A stretch of DNA of 64,000 nucleotides from the NCBI RefSeq assembly GCF_002210225.1, contig NZ_MWUJ01000001.1:492381-556380 (forward strand), given 5' to 3'. The stretch's first letter is position 1; every line of letters begins with the position of its first letter. The notes beneath the pieces are model-generated. The model was not told the DNA's origin. It was given only the letters and a program-made list of their open reading frames with translations, and did not search any database. The DNA comes from Geofilum rhodophaeum. GTDB taxonomy: Bacteria > Bacteroidota > Bacteroidia > Bacteroidales > Marinilabiliaceae. A program made the translations under genes and the position numbers. Below are positions 42,812 through 51,804 of the stretch, piece after piece.

Positions 42812-44000
42812 AAACTCTTCCTCTTAAAAACACCGGTGGCGGAAGCCCTCTGCCCAGCGCGACAAATCTGCTGTGGCAATAAAAAGACTTGAAAAAAGAA
42901 AGCAACCCGGGAGGTCGCACAAGGCGGAGGGACTGCAGGGGCAAGCCTCCGACTGTTTCCGATAAAGCGCCTGAAGGAAGTGCAGCGTAAAAAGCCGGGC
43001 TGTCTGAGACGAAGGCGAGTTCCCGGCTTTTAGCCAGCGCACCGAAGGCGCCGGAAACAGACGGCAGCGCAGACCTTGCAATCCCGCAGCCACCAGAACC
43101 TCCCGCCAAACTCTTTCTCTAAAAAAGCCCGGTGGCGGAAGACCTCTGCCCAGCGCGACAAATCTGCAGTGGTGATAAACCAGCTTGAAAAAAGAAAGCA
43201 ACCCGGGTGGGTCGCACAAGGAGGAGGGACTGCAGGGGCAAGCCTCCGACTGTTTCCGATAAAGCGCCTGAAGGAAGTGCAGCGTAAAAAGCCGGGCTGT
43301 CTGAGACGAAGGCGAGTTCCCGGCTTTTAGCCAGCGCACCGAAGGCGCCGGAAACAGACGGCAGCGCAGACCTTGCAATCCCGCAGCCACCAGAACCTCC
43401 CGCCAAACTCTTTCTCTAAAAAAGCCCGGTGGCGGAAGACCTCTGCCCAGCGCGACAAATCTGCAGTGGTGATAAACCAGCTTGAAAAAAGAAAGCAACC
43501 CGGGTGGGTCGCACAAGGAGGAGGGACTGCAGGGGCAAGCCTCCGACTGTTTCCGATAAAGCGACTGAAGGAAGTGCAGCGTAAAAAGCCGGGCTGTCTG
43601 AGCCGAAGGCGAGTTCCCGGCTTTTAGCCAACGCACCGAAGGCGCCGGAAACAGACGGCAGCGCAGACCTTGCAGTCCCGCAGCCACCAAGACCTACTGC
43701 CCCCAAAACTCTTCCACTTAAAAACACCGGTGGCGGAAGACCTCTGCCCAGCGCGACAAATCTGCAGTGGTGATAAACCAGCTTGAAAAAAGAAAGCAAC
43801 CCGGGTGGGTCGCACAAGGCAGAGGGACTGCAGGGGCAAGCCTCCGACTGTTTCCGATAAAGCGCCTGAAGGAAGTCCAGCGTAAAAAGCCGGGCTGTCT
43901 GAGCCGAAGGCGAGTTCCCGGCTTTTAGCCAACGCACCGAAGGCGCCGGAAACAGACGGCAGCGCAGACCCTGCAGTGCCGCAGCCACCCAGACCTCCCG
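42812..44000. repeat. Array of four tandem ~297-bp units, each with a long nested hairpin
   Basis: Units start at 42812, 43108, 43405 and 43706 and are 296, 297, 301 and 295 bp long. Units 2 and 3 are almost identical; units 1 and 4 share a variant junction (CTCTTCC then CTTAAAAACACCGG). In unit 1 the arms CTGTTTCCG (42953-42961), GCGCCT, GTGC and AAAAGCCGGG pair in nested order with CCCGGCTTTT, GCAC, AGGCGC and CGGAAACAG (43052-43060), making a ~108-nt hairpin. The same hairpin lies at 43250-43357, 43547-43654 and 43848-43955. The array fills the whole gap between the GSCFA and hydrolase genes. Unit lengths that are not all multiples of three argue against coding. Confidence 0.9.
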
Positions 44001-44010
44001 CAACGCGCCC

Positions 44011-44853
44011 TTATTTCAAGCGCTCCTCCATCCACGCCACAATGTCGCTAAAAACAAGATCCGCCACCGGCTCCCGATGCAACTCATGCAAAGCCCCCTC
44101 ATAGCCCTTAAAACTACAGTTCTCCGGATACCGCGCAGCAAAACGCTCCGTAGCCCCGCAAGAAGTCAGCGGATCCGCCTCCCCGTGCAGTAAAAGCATC
44201 GGCAAGTGAAAATCCAAACCCTTCGTCATCAAGAAGCGCGCACTGTCGTTCAACTCATTAAATAAGCGGAGACTGATGCGACCGTGCATCAAAGGATCCT
44301 TATCCGACTCCTCCCGCTCCGCAGGCAAACTCGTCATCTGGTCCGACCGGATGCCCGTAGAAAAAGTCCACTCCGGCCACCACATATCCGCCCAGCGCCC
44401 AAGGCGCTGCAGCCAGGGCTTCGGCGGGTGTACCAACTCCAGCCAGGGAGATGTCACCACCACCCCTGCAAAATCCTGCCGACGAAAACGCAAGAAATTC
44501 AAAACCAGATTGCCCCCCATGCTGTGCCCGTATAAGAACCAGGGCACATCCTCAAAATTGCGCTCACAACGCCGCACCAGCATCGACACATCGTCCATCA
44601 ACTCCGTAAGCGAATGCACAAAGCCCCGTGGGCCATGCGCCTTCCCATGTCCACGATAATCCAGCGCATAGACAAAAAAGCCCAGCTTAACAAAGCGACG
44701 GGCCCAATCGTTGTAACGGGCACCATGCTCACCAATGCCGTGCACCAACAAAATACAAGCCCGAGGCTTCCCCTCCGGCTTCCAATAATGCCCATGCAGC
44801 GGCATACCGTCGCCCGACACCAAAGTAAAAGTGTGATAAATCTTCCCCATCAC
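44011..44853 (-). CDS. Alpha/beta hydrolase, monoacylglycerol lipase-like (serine aminopeptidase S33 fold)
   Basis: A 280-residue cytoplasmic hydrolase. The family block ILLVHGIGEHGARYNDWA, the region VYALDYRGHGKAHGPRG, the nucleophile elbow GHSMGGN with Ser111, the acid Asp227 in LLHGEADPLTS and His256 in YEGALHELHRE make up a complete catalytic triad. Overall it resembles bacterial and plant monoacylglycerol lipases and lysophospholipases. Two adjacent Met codons (44853 and 44850) could start it. It has its own promoter within the end of queG. The stop is 11 bp from the hairpin array, whose last unit could end its transcript. Confidence 0.9.
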   Translation of the reverse strand: MMGKIYHTFTLVSGDGMPLHGHYWKPEGKPRACILLVHGIGEHGARYNDWARRFVKLGFFVYALDYRGHGKAHGPRGFVHSLTELMDDVSMLVRRCERNFEDVPWFLYGHSMGGNLVLNFLRFRRQDFAGVVVTSPWLELVHPPKPWLQRLGRWADMWWPEWTFSTGIRSDQMTSLPAEREESDKDPLMHGRISLRLFNELNDSARFLMTKGLDFHLPMLLLHGEADPLTSCGATERFAARYPENCSFKGYEGALHELHREPVADLVFSDIVAWMEERLK

Positions 44854-44878
44854 CAGTAAAGTAAGTAGTAACAGGGGA

Positions 44879-44908
44879 CAAATCTAAAAGAAATTCAGAT
44901 ACGCCAAA
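44879..44908 (-). promoter_or_regulatory. Bacteroidota-type promoter for the alpha/beta hydrolase gene
   Basis: On the minus strand TTTG (44905-44908) is followed after 18 bases by TAGATTTG (44879-44886), an exact -7 match with near-ideal spacing. Predicted start of transcription is near 44874, about 20 nt before the hydrolase ATG. It is the best two-part promoter in the window. Confidence 0.65.
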
Positions 44909-44919
44909 CACCTTGGCCC

Positions 44920-45870
44920 CTAAAAACAAGAAACTTGAGCAAAAGAAAAGTTGCGCTGCCAACCACTGAATTTGGCTCTTTTTACCGCCGAACCCTTAAA
45001 CAATCGGGAAAAATCCGCCTGCTCCATACTGCGCCAGCGGTCCACATCCATAGCCAGCAGCTCGGCAGAAGGCACAAAAGCCGGTTCGTCGTGGGCGCCG
45101 GGGCGGCGGTTCCAGGGACAAACTTCCTGACAAATGTCGCAGCCGAAGGTCCAGCCTTCGGTTTTACCCGCAAATTCTTCAGGAATATCCGCCGCCTTAT
45201 TTTCAATGGTCAGGTAAGAAAGACAGCGGCCGGCATCTACCGTTCGACCGGAGAGAATGGCGGTGGTGGGACAAGCATCGATGCACAAGGTGCAGCCCCC
45301 GCAACGATCGTTATAAGCAGGCACATCCTCTGTCGGAAGATCGAGGTTCAGCACCAGCTCCGACAAAAACACATAGGAACCCAGTTTGCGATGAATCAGG
45401 AGACTGTTCTTACCAATCCATCCGAGTCCCGCCCGGGCGGCGAGACTCCTTTCGAGCAAGGGCGCAGAGTCCACAAACACCCGTCCCTCCAACTGCGGGT
45501 AAAGGTCCCGCTTGATAAAATCAAACAGCGCATTCAATTTGGCCCGGAGCACATCGTGGTAATCCTGCCCGTAAGCATAACGCGATATTTTGGGGAAACG
45601 CTCCGACAAGACGGGCTCGGCCGGCTTGTAATTGTAGAGCAGCGAAACCACCGTTAAGGCCCCCTCCACCAGGCGGGCCGGATTCGTTCGCTTTTCAAAG
45701 TGATTGGCCATATAGCCCATACCGGCATGATGGCCGGCATCGAGCCATGCCTGCAAGCGCTCCGCATCGCCCTCCAGTTGGGTGGCGCGACTAAAGCCCA
45801 GATCGGCAAAGCCCAGTCGCAGCGCCTCTTCGCGAATCTGCCTTTTCAGATGTTCGCCGGCCAAATGCAT
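44920..45870 (-). CDS. queG: Epoxyqueuosine reductase QueG
   Basis: A 316-residue cobalamin and 4Fe-4S enzyme that reduces epoxyqueuosine to queuosine in tRNA. The family segments are GYMANHFEKRTNP, VDSAPLLERSLAARAGLGWIG, and two ferredoxin-type clusters, CGGCTLCIDACPT and CDICQEVCPWN, giving eight Cys ligands. The Met at 45870 is preferred; it lies one base after the preceding stop, while an upstream Met would extend into that gene. It is the last gene of the suf run, which makes sense for an iron-sulfur enzyme, though other queuosine genes are absent from the window. Confidence 0.95.
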   Translation of the reverse strand: MHLAGEHLKRQIREEALRLGFADLGFSRATQLEGDAERLQAWLDAGHHAGMGYMANHFEKRTNPARLVEGALTVVSLLYNYKPAEPVLSERFPKISRYAYGQDYHDVLRAKLNALFDFIKRDLYPQLEGRVFVDSAPLLERSLAARAGLGWIGKNSLLIHRKLGSYVFLSELVLNLDLPTEDVPAYNDRCGGCTLCIDACPTTAILSGRTVDAGRCLSYLTIENKAADIPEEFAGKTEGWTFGCDICQEVCPWNRRPGAHDEPAFVPSAELLAMDVDRWRSMEQADFSRLFKGSAVKRAKFSGWQRNFSFAQVSCF

Positions 45871-45871
45871 C

Positions 45872-46189
45872 TTAGAGCAAACCCAGTTCGAGCAAAGCCT
45901 CGTCCGACAACATATCCCGATCCCACGGCGGATCAAAGGTCATGTTCACCTCTGCCGAGGTCACCCCTTCCACACCAGCCACCACATCGCGCACCTCTTC
46001 GGGCAGCGATTCTGCAACCGGGCAATTGGGCGAGGTCAGGGTCATCACAATACGCACCTTCCCGTCCTCCTGCACATCCACCTCATAAATCAGTCCCAGG
46101 TCGTAGATATTCACCGGAATCTCCGGATCATAAACTGTTTTTAGGGCATTGATGATGTCTGTTTCCTTACTCAAAAATTCGTTGCTCAT
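45872..46189 (-). CDS. DUF59/MIP18-family iron-sulfur assembly protein (SufT-like)
   Basis: A 105-residue protein with the DUF59 fold: IINALKTVYDPEIPVNIYDLGLIYEVDV, then VMTLTSPNCPVAESLPEEV with the conserved Cys, and a WDRDMLSDEALLELGLL tail. Members help deliver iron-sulfur clusters to target enzymes. It lies between sufE and queG in the suf operon, which supports that role; the partner apoproteins are unknown. Spacing to the neighbours is 26 nt (from sufE) and 1 nt (to queG). Confidence 0.9.
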   Translation of the reverse strand: MSNEFLSKETDIINALKTVYDPEIPVNIYDLGLIYEVDVQEDGKVRIVMTLTSPNCPVAESLPEEVRDVVAGVEGVTSAEVNMTFDPPWDRDMLSDEALLELGLL

Positions 46190-46215
46190 AGTAGTTTCCT
46201 TTTTGGGTCGCCCCC

Positions 46216-46641
46216 CTACCTGGCCAACTTGGTTTTATAAGCCAGCGCATACATGCGCATCTGCTTAATCATAGCCACCAAGCCGTTCGAGCGGGTGGGC
46301 GACAAGTGTTCCTTAAGGCCAATGGCATCAACAAAAGCCAAAGGGGCCTCTAATATCTCGTCGGGTGTTCGTCCGTTCAGCACCCTGATCAGAAGGGCGA
46401 CAATCCCCTTCACAATAATGGCGTCGCTGTCGGCCATGAAATAAATCAGGCCGTCTTTTTCCCAAGCGTACAACCACACCTTACTCTGACAACCCTCTAT
46501 CAAATTTTGGTTGCTTCGGTGCTCCTCCTCAAAATCGGTTAAATCGTTACCCAGCTCAATCAACAACGAATAGCGATCCATCCAGTCGCTGAGCATCGAA
46601 AACTCTTCAACAATTTCCTTTTCGCGTTCCTCAATAGTCAT
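46216..46641 (-). CDS. sufE: SufE cysteine desulfuration protein
   Basis: A 141-residue sulfur acceptor that takes persulfide sulfur from SufS and passes it to SufB. Family features are SDWMDRYSLLIELGNDL, the active Cys in LIEGCQSKVWLYAW, GIVALLIRVLNGRTPDEI, and LKEHLSPTRSNGLVAMIKQM near the C-terminus. It lies 44 nt downstream of sufS and upstream of the DUF59 gene in the operon. Full length and complete motifs. Confidence 0.95.
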   Translation of the reverse strand: MTIEEREKEIVEEFSMLSDWMDRYSLLIELGNDLTDFEEEHRSNQNLIEGCQSKVWLYAWEKDGLIYFMADSDAIIVKGIVALLIRVLNGRTPDEILEAPLAFVDAIGLKEHLSPTRSNGLVAMIKQMRMYALAYKTKLAR

Positions 46642-46685
46642 CGTCCCTTATTTAGTAAAGGCCAAATTTCACGATTTTTTGATCC

Positions 46686-47906
46686 CTACGCAAAAAGTTG
46701 GCGCACTTTCAGCAGGCCCTCCGCCAAAGCATCCACCTCAGACTTGGTGTTGTACAGTCCAAACGAAGCCCGTACCGTACCCGGAATCCCAAAGCGATCC
46801 ATCAAAGGCTGAGCACAATGGTGACCGGTACGCACGGCAATCCCCATCTTATCGAGCAGCGTGCCCGCATCAAAGGGGTGGATGCCTTCAGGTAAAAAGG
46901 AAAGCAGGCTGCCCCGCTGAGCTGCCGTTCCATAAAAAATAAGATCGCCCAGACCTTCAAGTCGCTCCACCGCATAGGCAAAGAGTTCCTTCTCATAGGC
47001 CCCTATCGCAACCATCCCCAGCTGCTGCAAATAATCCACCGCAGCACCGAGTCCCACCACCCCCACATAGTCGGGCGTACCCGCCTCAAACTTATAGGGC
47101 AGTTCGTTGTAGGTGCTGCCCGAAAAGCGCACCTGTTGAATCATTTCTCCGCCACCCTGCCAGGGCGGCATGGCTTCAAGCAATTCGGCTTTGCCGTAGA
47201 GCACACCGGTGCCGGTGGGACCGTACATTTTATGGCCCGAGAAAACGTAGAAGTCGCAATCAAGTGCCGCCACATCCACCCGGGTGTGGTGAATGGCCTG
47301 GGCCCCGTCGATCAAGACCTTAACACCCTTGCTGTGCGCCAGCTCCACAATGTCTTTTACCGGATTGATGGTTCCCAACACATTGCTGATGTGGGTAATG
47401 GCCAACAAGCGTGTACGCTCATCGAGCAAAGCAGGCAAGGCCGCCAAATCGAGCTCCCCATTGTCGAGCACGGGCAGTACTTTAAGCTCCAACTGCATCC
47501 GCTCAGCCAGCAACTGCCAGGGCACAATGTTCGAGTGGTGCTCCATTTCACTCACCACAAGGGCATCGCCCGGCTGCATAAAAGCCGCCCCAAAAGAATG
47601 GGCCACCAAATTGATTGCCTCGGTAGTGCCCCGGGTAAAAATAATTTGACGACTCTCCGCCGCGTTGATAAAGTCGCGCACCTTTTCGCGTGCCGCCTCA
47701 AAAGCCTCGGTACTGAGGTTGCTGAGCGTATGTATCCCCCGGTGTATGTTGCTGTTGTACTCATAATATACGCGGTCCATCGCCTCCACCACCTGGCGCG
47801 GCGTTTGTGCGGTAGCACCGTTGTCAAAATACACCAAAGGCCGCCCGTTCACCGGGCGGCTCAGTATGGGAAAATCCTTGCGGATTTCATCAATGGGAAA
47901 ATTCAT
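46686..47906 (-). CDS. sufS: Cysteine desulfurase SufS
   Basis: A 406-residue PLP enzyme supplying sulfur for cluster assembly. It begins NFPIDEIRKDFPIL at the Met at 47906, one base after the sufD stop; an upstream Met lies within sufD. Key motifs are FDNGATAQTPRQVVEAM, RGTTEAINLVAHSFG, the PLP Lys in FYVFSGHKMYGPTGTG, and the persulfide Cys in VRTGHHCAQPLMDRFG. All catalytic residues are present and the size is typical of group II desulfurases. Confidence 0.97.
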   Translation of the reverse strand: MNFPIDEIRKDFPILSRPVNGRPLVYFDNGATAQTPRQVVEAMDRVYYEYNSNIHRGIHTLSNLSTEAFEAAREKVRDFINAAESRQIIFTRGTTEAINLVAHSFGAAFMQPGDALVVSEMEHHSNIVPWQLLAERMQLELKVLPVLDNGELDLAALPALLDERTRLLAITHISNVLGTINPVKDIVELAHSKGVKVLIDGAQAIHHTRVDVAALDCDFYVFSGHKMYGPTGTGVLYGKAELLEAMPPWQGGGEMIQQVRFSGSTYNELPYKFEAGTPDYVGVVGLGAAVDYLQQLGMVAIGAYEKELFAYAVERLEGLGDLIFYGTAAQRGSLLSFLPEGIHPFDAGTLLDKMGIAVRTGHHCAQPLMDRFGIPGTVRASFGLYNTKSEVDALAEGLLKVRQLFA

Positions 47907-47907
47907 T

Positions 47908-49287
47908 TCATTCGCTTTTTGCGCGACCGGTACCCAACTGGCCGCAAACCACACAGGAGTCGCATTTGTCGAGTTCGCCACGGAAGCGCTTCTCCACCAA
48001 TTCCCGAATCTGCTCCTTCAGAGCGGGCACCTGAATTTTTTCGATCACCTCGTAGGCAAAGGCATACATCAGCAGAATATTGGCTTCTTCCTTACTGATG
48101 CCACGGGCCCGCAAGTAAAACATCGCGTTCTCATCGAGCTGACCCACCGTAGCACCGTGACTGCACTTCACATCATCGGCATAAATCTCCAACTGGGGAC
48201 GGGTATTCATTTTGGCGTTCTCGGTCAGCAAGAGGTTGTTGTTGCTCTGATAGGCGTTGGTCCGCTGAGCATCCGGCGCCACCAAAATGCGACCGGTAAA
48301 AGCTCCGGTACTGGCATCGTCCATCACCCCCTTAAACAACTCGTTGCTCTCGCAATCGGGCACCGCATGATTGATGAACGAGAAATTATCTACGTGCTGG
48401 TTCTTGTCGATCACATACAAGCCCGAAATGTGGTTTTCGGCATGCGGTCCACCCAGGCGTGAAAAAATATTGTTGCGGGCCACCCCGGTGTGCAGAGTAA
48501 AATAGTTGGCGTTAAGCAAAGAGCGCGCCGCCTGATCGAAGTGGTAAGCACCGACCTGAACCGTTCCGTTATGCTGATTCTGCAGGTTGTAAAAGTCGAG
48601 CATGGCCGACTCAGCCACATGCCCTTCCGTAACGGTATTTACCACAAAACGGCTCATCGACATGGTATGGTCGCAAAACAAGACGCGTGCCTGGGCCTGC
48701 TCTTCCACCACAATGAGGTTGCGCTGGTTCACCATCAAATCCTGTTCGCCGGTCAACACATTCACCACCTGAATGGGCTTTTCTACCACCTTGCCCTTAG
48801 GCACGTAAATAAAAATGCCGTCGGTAGCAAAAAGGGTATTGAGGGCCACAAAACCGTCTTCCTCCACCTTGGCCAGCGATCCGTAGTAGCGCTTCAACAG
48901 TTCGGGATACTTTTTCGAAAGTTCGGCAAAACTGCCGGCCTCCACCCCGTCGGGCAAAGCCTCCACATTGCTGCCGGCCACAAACTTCCCGTTGACCGTA
49001 AATAAGGTGTAGGAGTCGAGCTCGTGCACATTGCACTCAAATTGCTTCAGCGCTTCCGAAGTCGCCCCGTTGAGTCCGTAAGCCTGCGTGTACCCGGCCT
49101 TAAACCAGGCCTGCAGATTGGTGTACTTGTAGGCCTCTACCTTCGAAGAAGGAATACCCAACTTCGAAAAGGCCTCCATCGCACCTTCCCTGGCTGCGTT
49201 CACCCCCGGTGCCGCATCCTTTTCAATCAACTCCCTGTTCTCGGCAAAAAGCCGCTGCAGGGATATGTCGTGTTCCGATAATTGCAT
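47908..49287 (-). CDS. sufD: Fe-S cluster assembly protein SufD
   Basis: A 459-residue scaffold subunit that forms the SufBC2D complex. The right-handed beta-helix core and the C-terminal helical region are recognisable: GIFIYVPKGKVVEKPIQVVN, KMNTRPQLEIYADDVKCSHGATVGQLDENAMFYLRARG in successive parts, and AYEVIEKIQVPALKEQIRELVE. The conserved CSHG His/Cys pair at the SufB interface is present. The start is 2 nt after the sufC stop. A Cys-rich C-terminal end (CDSCVVCGQLG) is an unusual addition. Confidence 0.95.
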   Translation of the reverse strand: MQLSEHDISLQRLFAENRELIEKDAAPGVNAAREGAMEAFSKLGIPSSKVEAYKYTNLQAWFKAGYTQAYGLNGATSEALKQFECNVHELDSYTLFTVNGKFVAGSNVEALPDGVEAGSFAELSKKYPELLKRYYGSLAKVEEDGFVALNTLFATDGIFIYVPKGKVVEKPIQVVNVLTGEQDLMVNQRNLIVVEEQAQARVLFCDHTMSMSRFVVNTVTEGHVAESAMLDFYNLQNQHNGTVQVGAYHFDQAARSLLNANYFTLHTGVARNNIFSRLGGPHAENHISGLYVIDKNQHVDNFSFINHAVPDCESNELFKGVMDDASTGAFTGRILVAPDAQRTNAYQSNNNLLLTENAKMNTRPQLEIYADDVKCSHGATVGQLDENAMFYLRARGISKEEANILLMYAFAYEVIEKIQVPALKEQIRELVEKRFRGELDKCDSCVVCGQLGTGRAKSE

Positions 49288-49289
49288 AC

Positions 49290-50039
49290 TTACTCCATTT
49301 CCTGTTTAATCCAATCGTACCCGTTTTTCTCCAGCTCGTAGGCCAGTTCTTTGCCGGCCGACTTTACAATTTTGCCTTTGTACAACACGTGTACGAAATC
49401 CGGCACAATGTGGTCGAGCAAGCGCTGGTAGTGGGTAATCAGGATGGTGGCGTTATCGGGACGGCGCAATTTATTAACCCCGTTGGCCACTATGCGCAAA
49501 GCATCAATGTCCAGTCCCGAGTCGGTCTCATCCAAAATGGCCAGTTTCGGATCCAGCATAGCCATCTGAAAAATTTCATTCTTCTTTTTCTCTCCACCCG
49601 AAAAACCCTCGTTCACCGAGCGGTTGGTCAGGTCCGAATCAATATCGACCAGTTGTTTGCGATCGCGCATCAGCTTCAAAAAATCGCTGGCCGACAGCGC
49701 AGCCTCGCCCCGGTACTTTTTCTGCTCATTAAGGGCCGTACGCATAAAGTTGGTCATGCTCACGCCCGGAATCTCCACCGGGTACTGAAAACTTAAAAAG
49801 AATCCCTCCCGGGCACGATCTTCGGGAGACAAATCAAGCAAATCCTTTCCGTTAAACTCCACGCTGCCTTCGACAACTTCAAAAGCCTCGTTTCCGGCAA
49901 GCACCGAGGCCAGGGTGCTCTTACCCGAACCGTTGGGCCCCATAATGGCGTGAATCTCTCCGGCCTTCACATCCAGATCAATGCCTCTTAATATTTCTTT
50001 GCCTTCAATCTTGGCATGTAAATTTCTTATCTTCAACAT
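49290..50039 (-). CDS. sufC: Fe-S cluster assembly ATPase SufC
   Basis: A 249-residue ABC-type ATPase without membrane domains. Walker A is GPNGSGKS (34-41), the Q-loop lies in FLSFQYPVEIPGV, the signature is GFSGGEKKKNEIFQ, and Walker B is LAILDETDSGLDIDALR with the H-loop ILITHYQR. The EIPGV and SGGEKKKNE forms are specific to SufC. It lies between sufB and sufD and drives structural change in the scaffold. Confidence 0.98.
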   Translation of the reverse strand: MLKIRNLHAKIEGKEILRGIDLDVKAGEIHAIMGPNGSGKSTLASVLAGNEAFEVVEGSVEFNGKDLLDLSPEDRAREGFFLSFQYPVEIPGVSMTNFMRTALNEQKKYRGEAALSASDFLKLMRDRKQLVDIDSDLTNRSVNEGFSGGEKKKNEIFQMAMLDPKLAILDETDSGLDIDALRIVANGVNKLRRPDNATILITHYQRLLDHIVPDFVHVLYKGKIVKSAGKELAYELEKNGYDWIKQEME

Positions 50040-50086
50040 GATGGTATGTTTTACTTTTTCTTAATTATACAACAAGCTTTAACGAC

Positions 50087-51535
50087 TTATCCTACGCTGC
50101 CCTCCAGGCTGATCTGAAGCAGTTTCTGCGCCTCAACGGCAAACTCCATAGGCAATTGATTGATGACCTCTTTCACATAACCGTTTACAATGAGGCCCAC
50201 CGCATCTTCGGTATCGATGCCCCGCTGGTTACAATAAAAGATCTGGTCTTCCCCAATTTTTGAAGTCGTTGCCTCGTGCTCTACCTTGGCCGAAGGATTG
50301 TTGATCTCCAGATAGGGGAAGGTATGTGCCCCACACTTATCGCCCAGCAACAGCGAGTCGCATTGCGAGAAATTCCTTGCATTGTCGGCCTTCTTCGATA
50401 CTTTAACCAGGCCCCGGTAGGAGTTCTGACTCTTACCGGCCGATATTCCCTTGCTTACAATCAGACTGCGGGTGTTCTTACCCAGGTGAATCATTTTGGT
50501 TCCTGTATCGGCCTGCTGATAATTGTTGGTCAGTGCCACCGAATAAAACTCGCCCACCGTATTGTTGCCCATGAGCACGCAACTCGGGTACTTCCAGGTA
50601 ATGGCCGAACCGGTTTCGACCTGCGTCCACGATATTTTGGAATAATCGCCCTTACAGATGCCCCGCTTGGTCACAAAGTTGTAAATACCTCCCTTGCCCT
50701 CCTTGTTGCCCGGGTACCAGTTCTGTACGGTAGAGTACTTCACTTCGGCCCGGTCGAGGGTCACAATTTCAACCACGGCAGCATGCAGCTGATTCTCATC
50801 ACGCATGGGCGCAGTACAACCCTCCAGGTAGCTCACATAGCTGTCGTCTTCGGCCACAATAAGCGTACGCTCAAACTGTCCGGTATTCATCGTATTGATG
50901 CGGAAGTAGGAGGACAGCTCCATGGGACAACGCACGCCTTTGGGAATAAACACAAAGGATCCGTCGCTGAACACCGCCGAATTAAGTGCAGCAAAGAAAT
51001 TGTCGCCCGAAGGCACCACAGTACCCAGGTATTTTTTTACCAAATCGGGATACTCCCTGGCCGCCTCCGAAAAACTGCAAAAGATGATGCCCTTTTCGGC
51101 CAGAGTTTCCCTGAAAGTGGTTTTTACCGAAACGCTGTCGATGATGGCATCGACAGCCACTCCCGCCAAAATCTTCTGCTCGTCGAGCGGTATCCCCAGC
51201 TTATCAAAGGTCGCCCGCAATTCCGGGTCCACCTCATCCATGCTGTTCAGCTGCGGCTTCTTTTTAGGTGCCGCATAATAAATAATGTCCTGAAAATCAA
51301 TTTTCGGAATTTTCAGATGCGCCCAATCGGGCGACTCCATTTGCAACCACTTGCGATAGGCGTCCAGGCGGAATTCCAACATAAATTCCGGCTCCTGCTT
51401 CCGCCTGGAAATTTCCCGAATCACCTCCTCGTTTAATCCCTTGGGAAGCACGTCCATATCAATATCGGAATGAAAACCGTACTGGTATTCGCGATTGGTT
51501 ACTTCTTCCAACAACTTATCCTGTTCGCTTGCCAT
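50087..51535 (-). CDS. sufB: Fe-S cluster assembly protein SufB
   Basis: A 482-residue scaffold protein on which the cluster is built. Characteristic blocks are [104 protein letters not shown] and [23 protein letters not shown], with the conserved cluster-related Cys in the last two. It is the first gene of the operon; sufC starts 47 nt later. Two TAnnTTTG elements lie about 160-175 nt upstream. Confidence 0.97.
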   Translation of the reverse strand: MASEQDKLLEEVTNREYQYGFHSDIDMDVLPKGLNEEVIREISRRKQEPEFMLEFRLDAYRKWLQMESPDWAHLKIPKIDFQDIIYYAAPKKKPQLNSMDEVDPELRATFDKLGIPLDEQKILAGVAVDAIIDSVSVKTTFRETLAEKGIIFCSFSEAAREYPDLVKKYLGTVVPSGDNFFAALNSAVFSDGSFVFIPKGVRCPMELSSYFRINTMNTGQFERTLIVAEDDSYVSYLEGCTAPMRDENQLHAAVVEIVTLDRAEVKYSTVQNWYPGNKEGKGGIYNFVTKRGICKGDYSKISWTQVETGSAITWKYPSCVLMGNNTVGEFYSVALTNNYQQADTGTKMIHLGKNTRSLIVSKGISAGKSQNSYRGLVKVSKKADNARNFSQCDSLLLGDKCGAHTFPYLEINNPSAKVEHEATTSKIGEDQIFYCNQRGIDTEDAVGLIVNGYVKEVINQLPMEFAVEAQKLLQISLEGSVG

Positions 51536-51694
51536 AGTATTTTTAATCAGTTACTTTCTTACTCATTTAAACAAGCCCCCCTGCAAAGAGTTCACCCCCT
51601 TTTTATCAGAAAAACCAGCGTTTTATAACTGCGGTCTATATGGATTTGAATTACACAAAAACAAAATCCGACAATAAGAGGAAGGGGCGAAGGG

Positions 51695-51710
51695 CAAAAT
51701 TACAAAACTA
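51695..51710 (-). promoter_or_regulatory. Two adjacent -7 elements upstream of the suf operon
   Basis: On the minus strand the interval holds TAGTTTTG (51703-51710) directly followed by TAATTTTG (51695-51702), both exact TAnnTTTG matches, about 160-175 nt before sufB. No clear -33 TTTG is seen. The long predicted leader could hold regulatory signals; I see no recognisable iron-box or riboswitch in it. Confidence 0.45.
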
Positions 51711-51804
51711 TTTAGATTAATTAAACTTAAGGGGAGAAGAATGTCTTAAATTAAGACCCCTTAACAATCGATTGACTACCACCGTCAAACTACCGGGAAT
51801 TTAT

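Noticed and set aside
42824-43690. Long minus-strand open frame (and another at 43416-44003) across the tandem units
   Set aside because: The frames are open because the ~297-bp unit is close to a multiple of three. Between units the spacing shifts by -1 and +4, several frames are open at once, and the DNA is dominated by inverted repeats; coding is unlikely.
42812-44000. CRISPR array
   Set aside because: Units are ~297 bp and directly adjoining, with no short repeats separated by unique spacers and no cas genes nearby.
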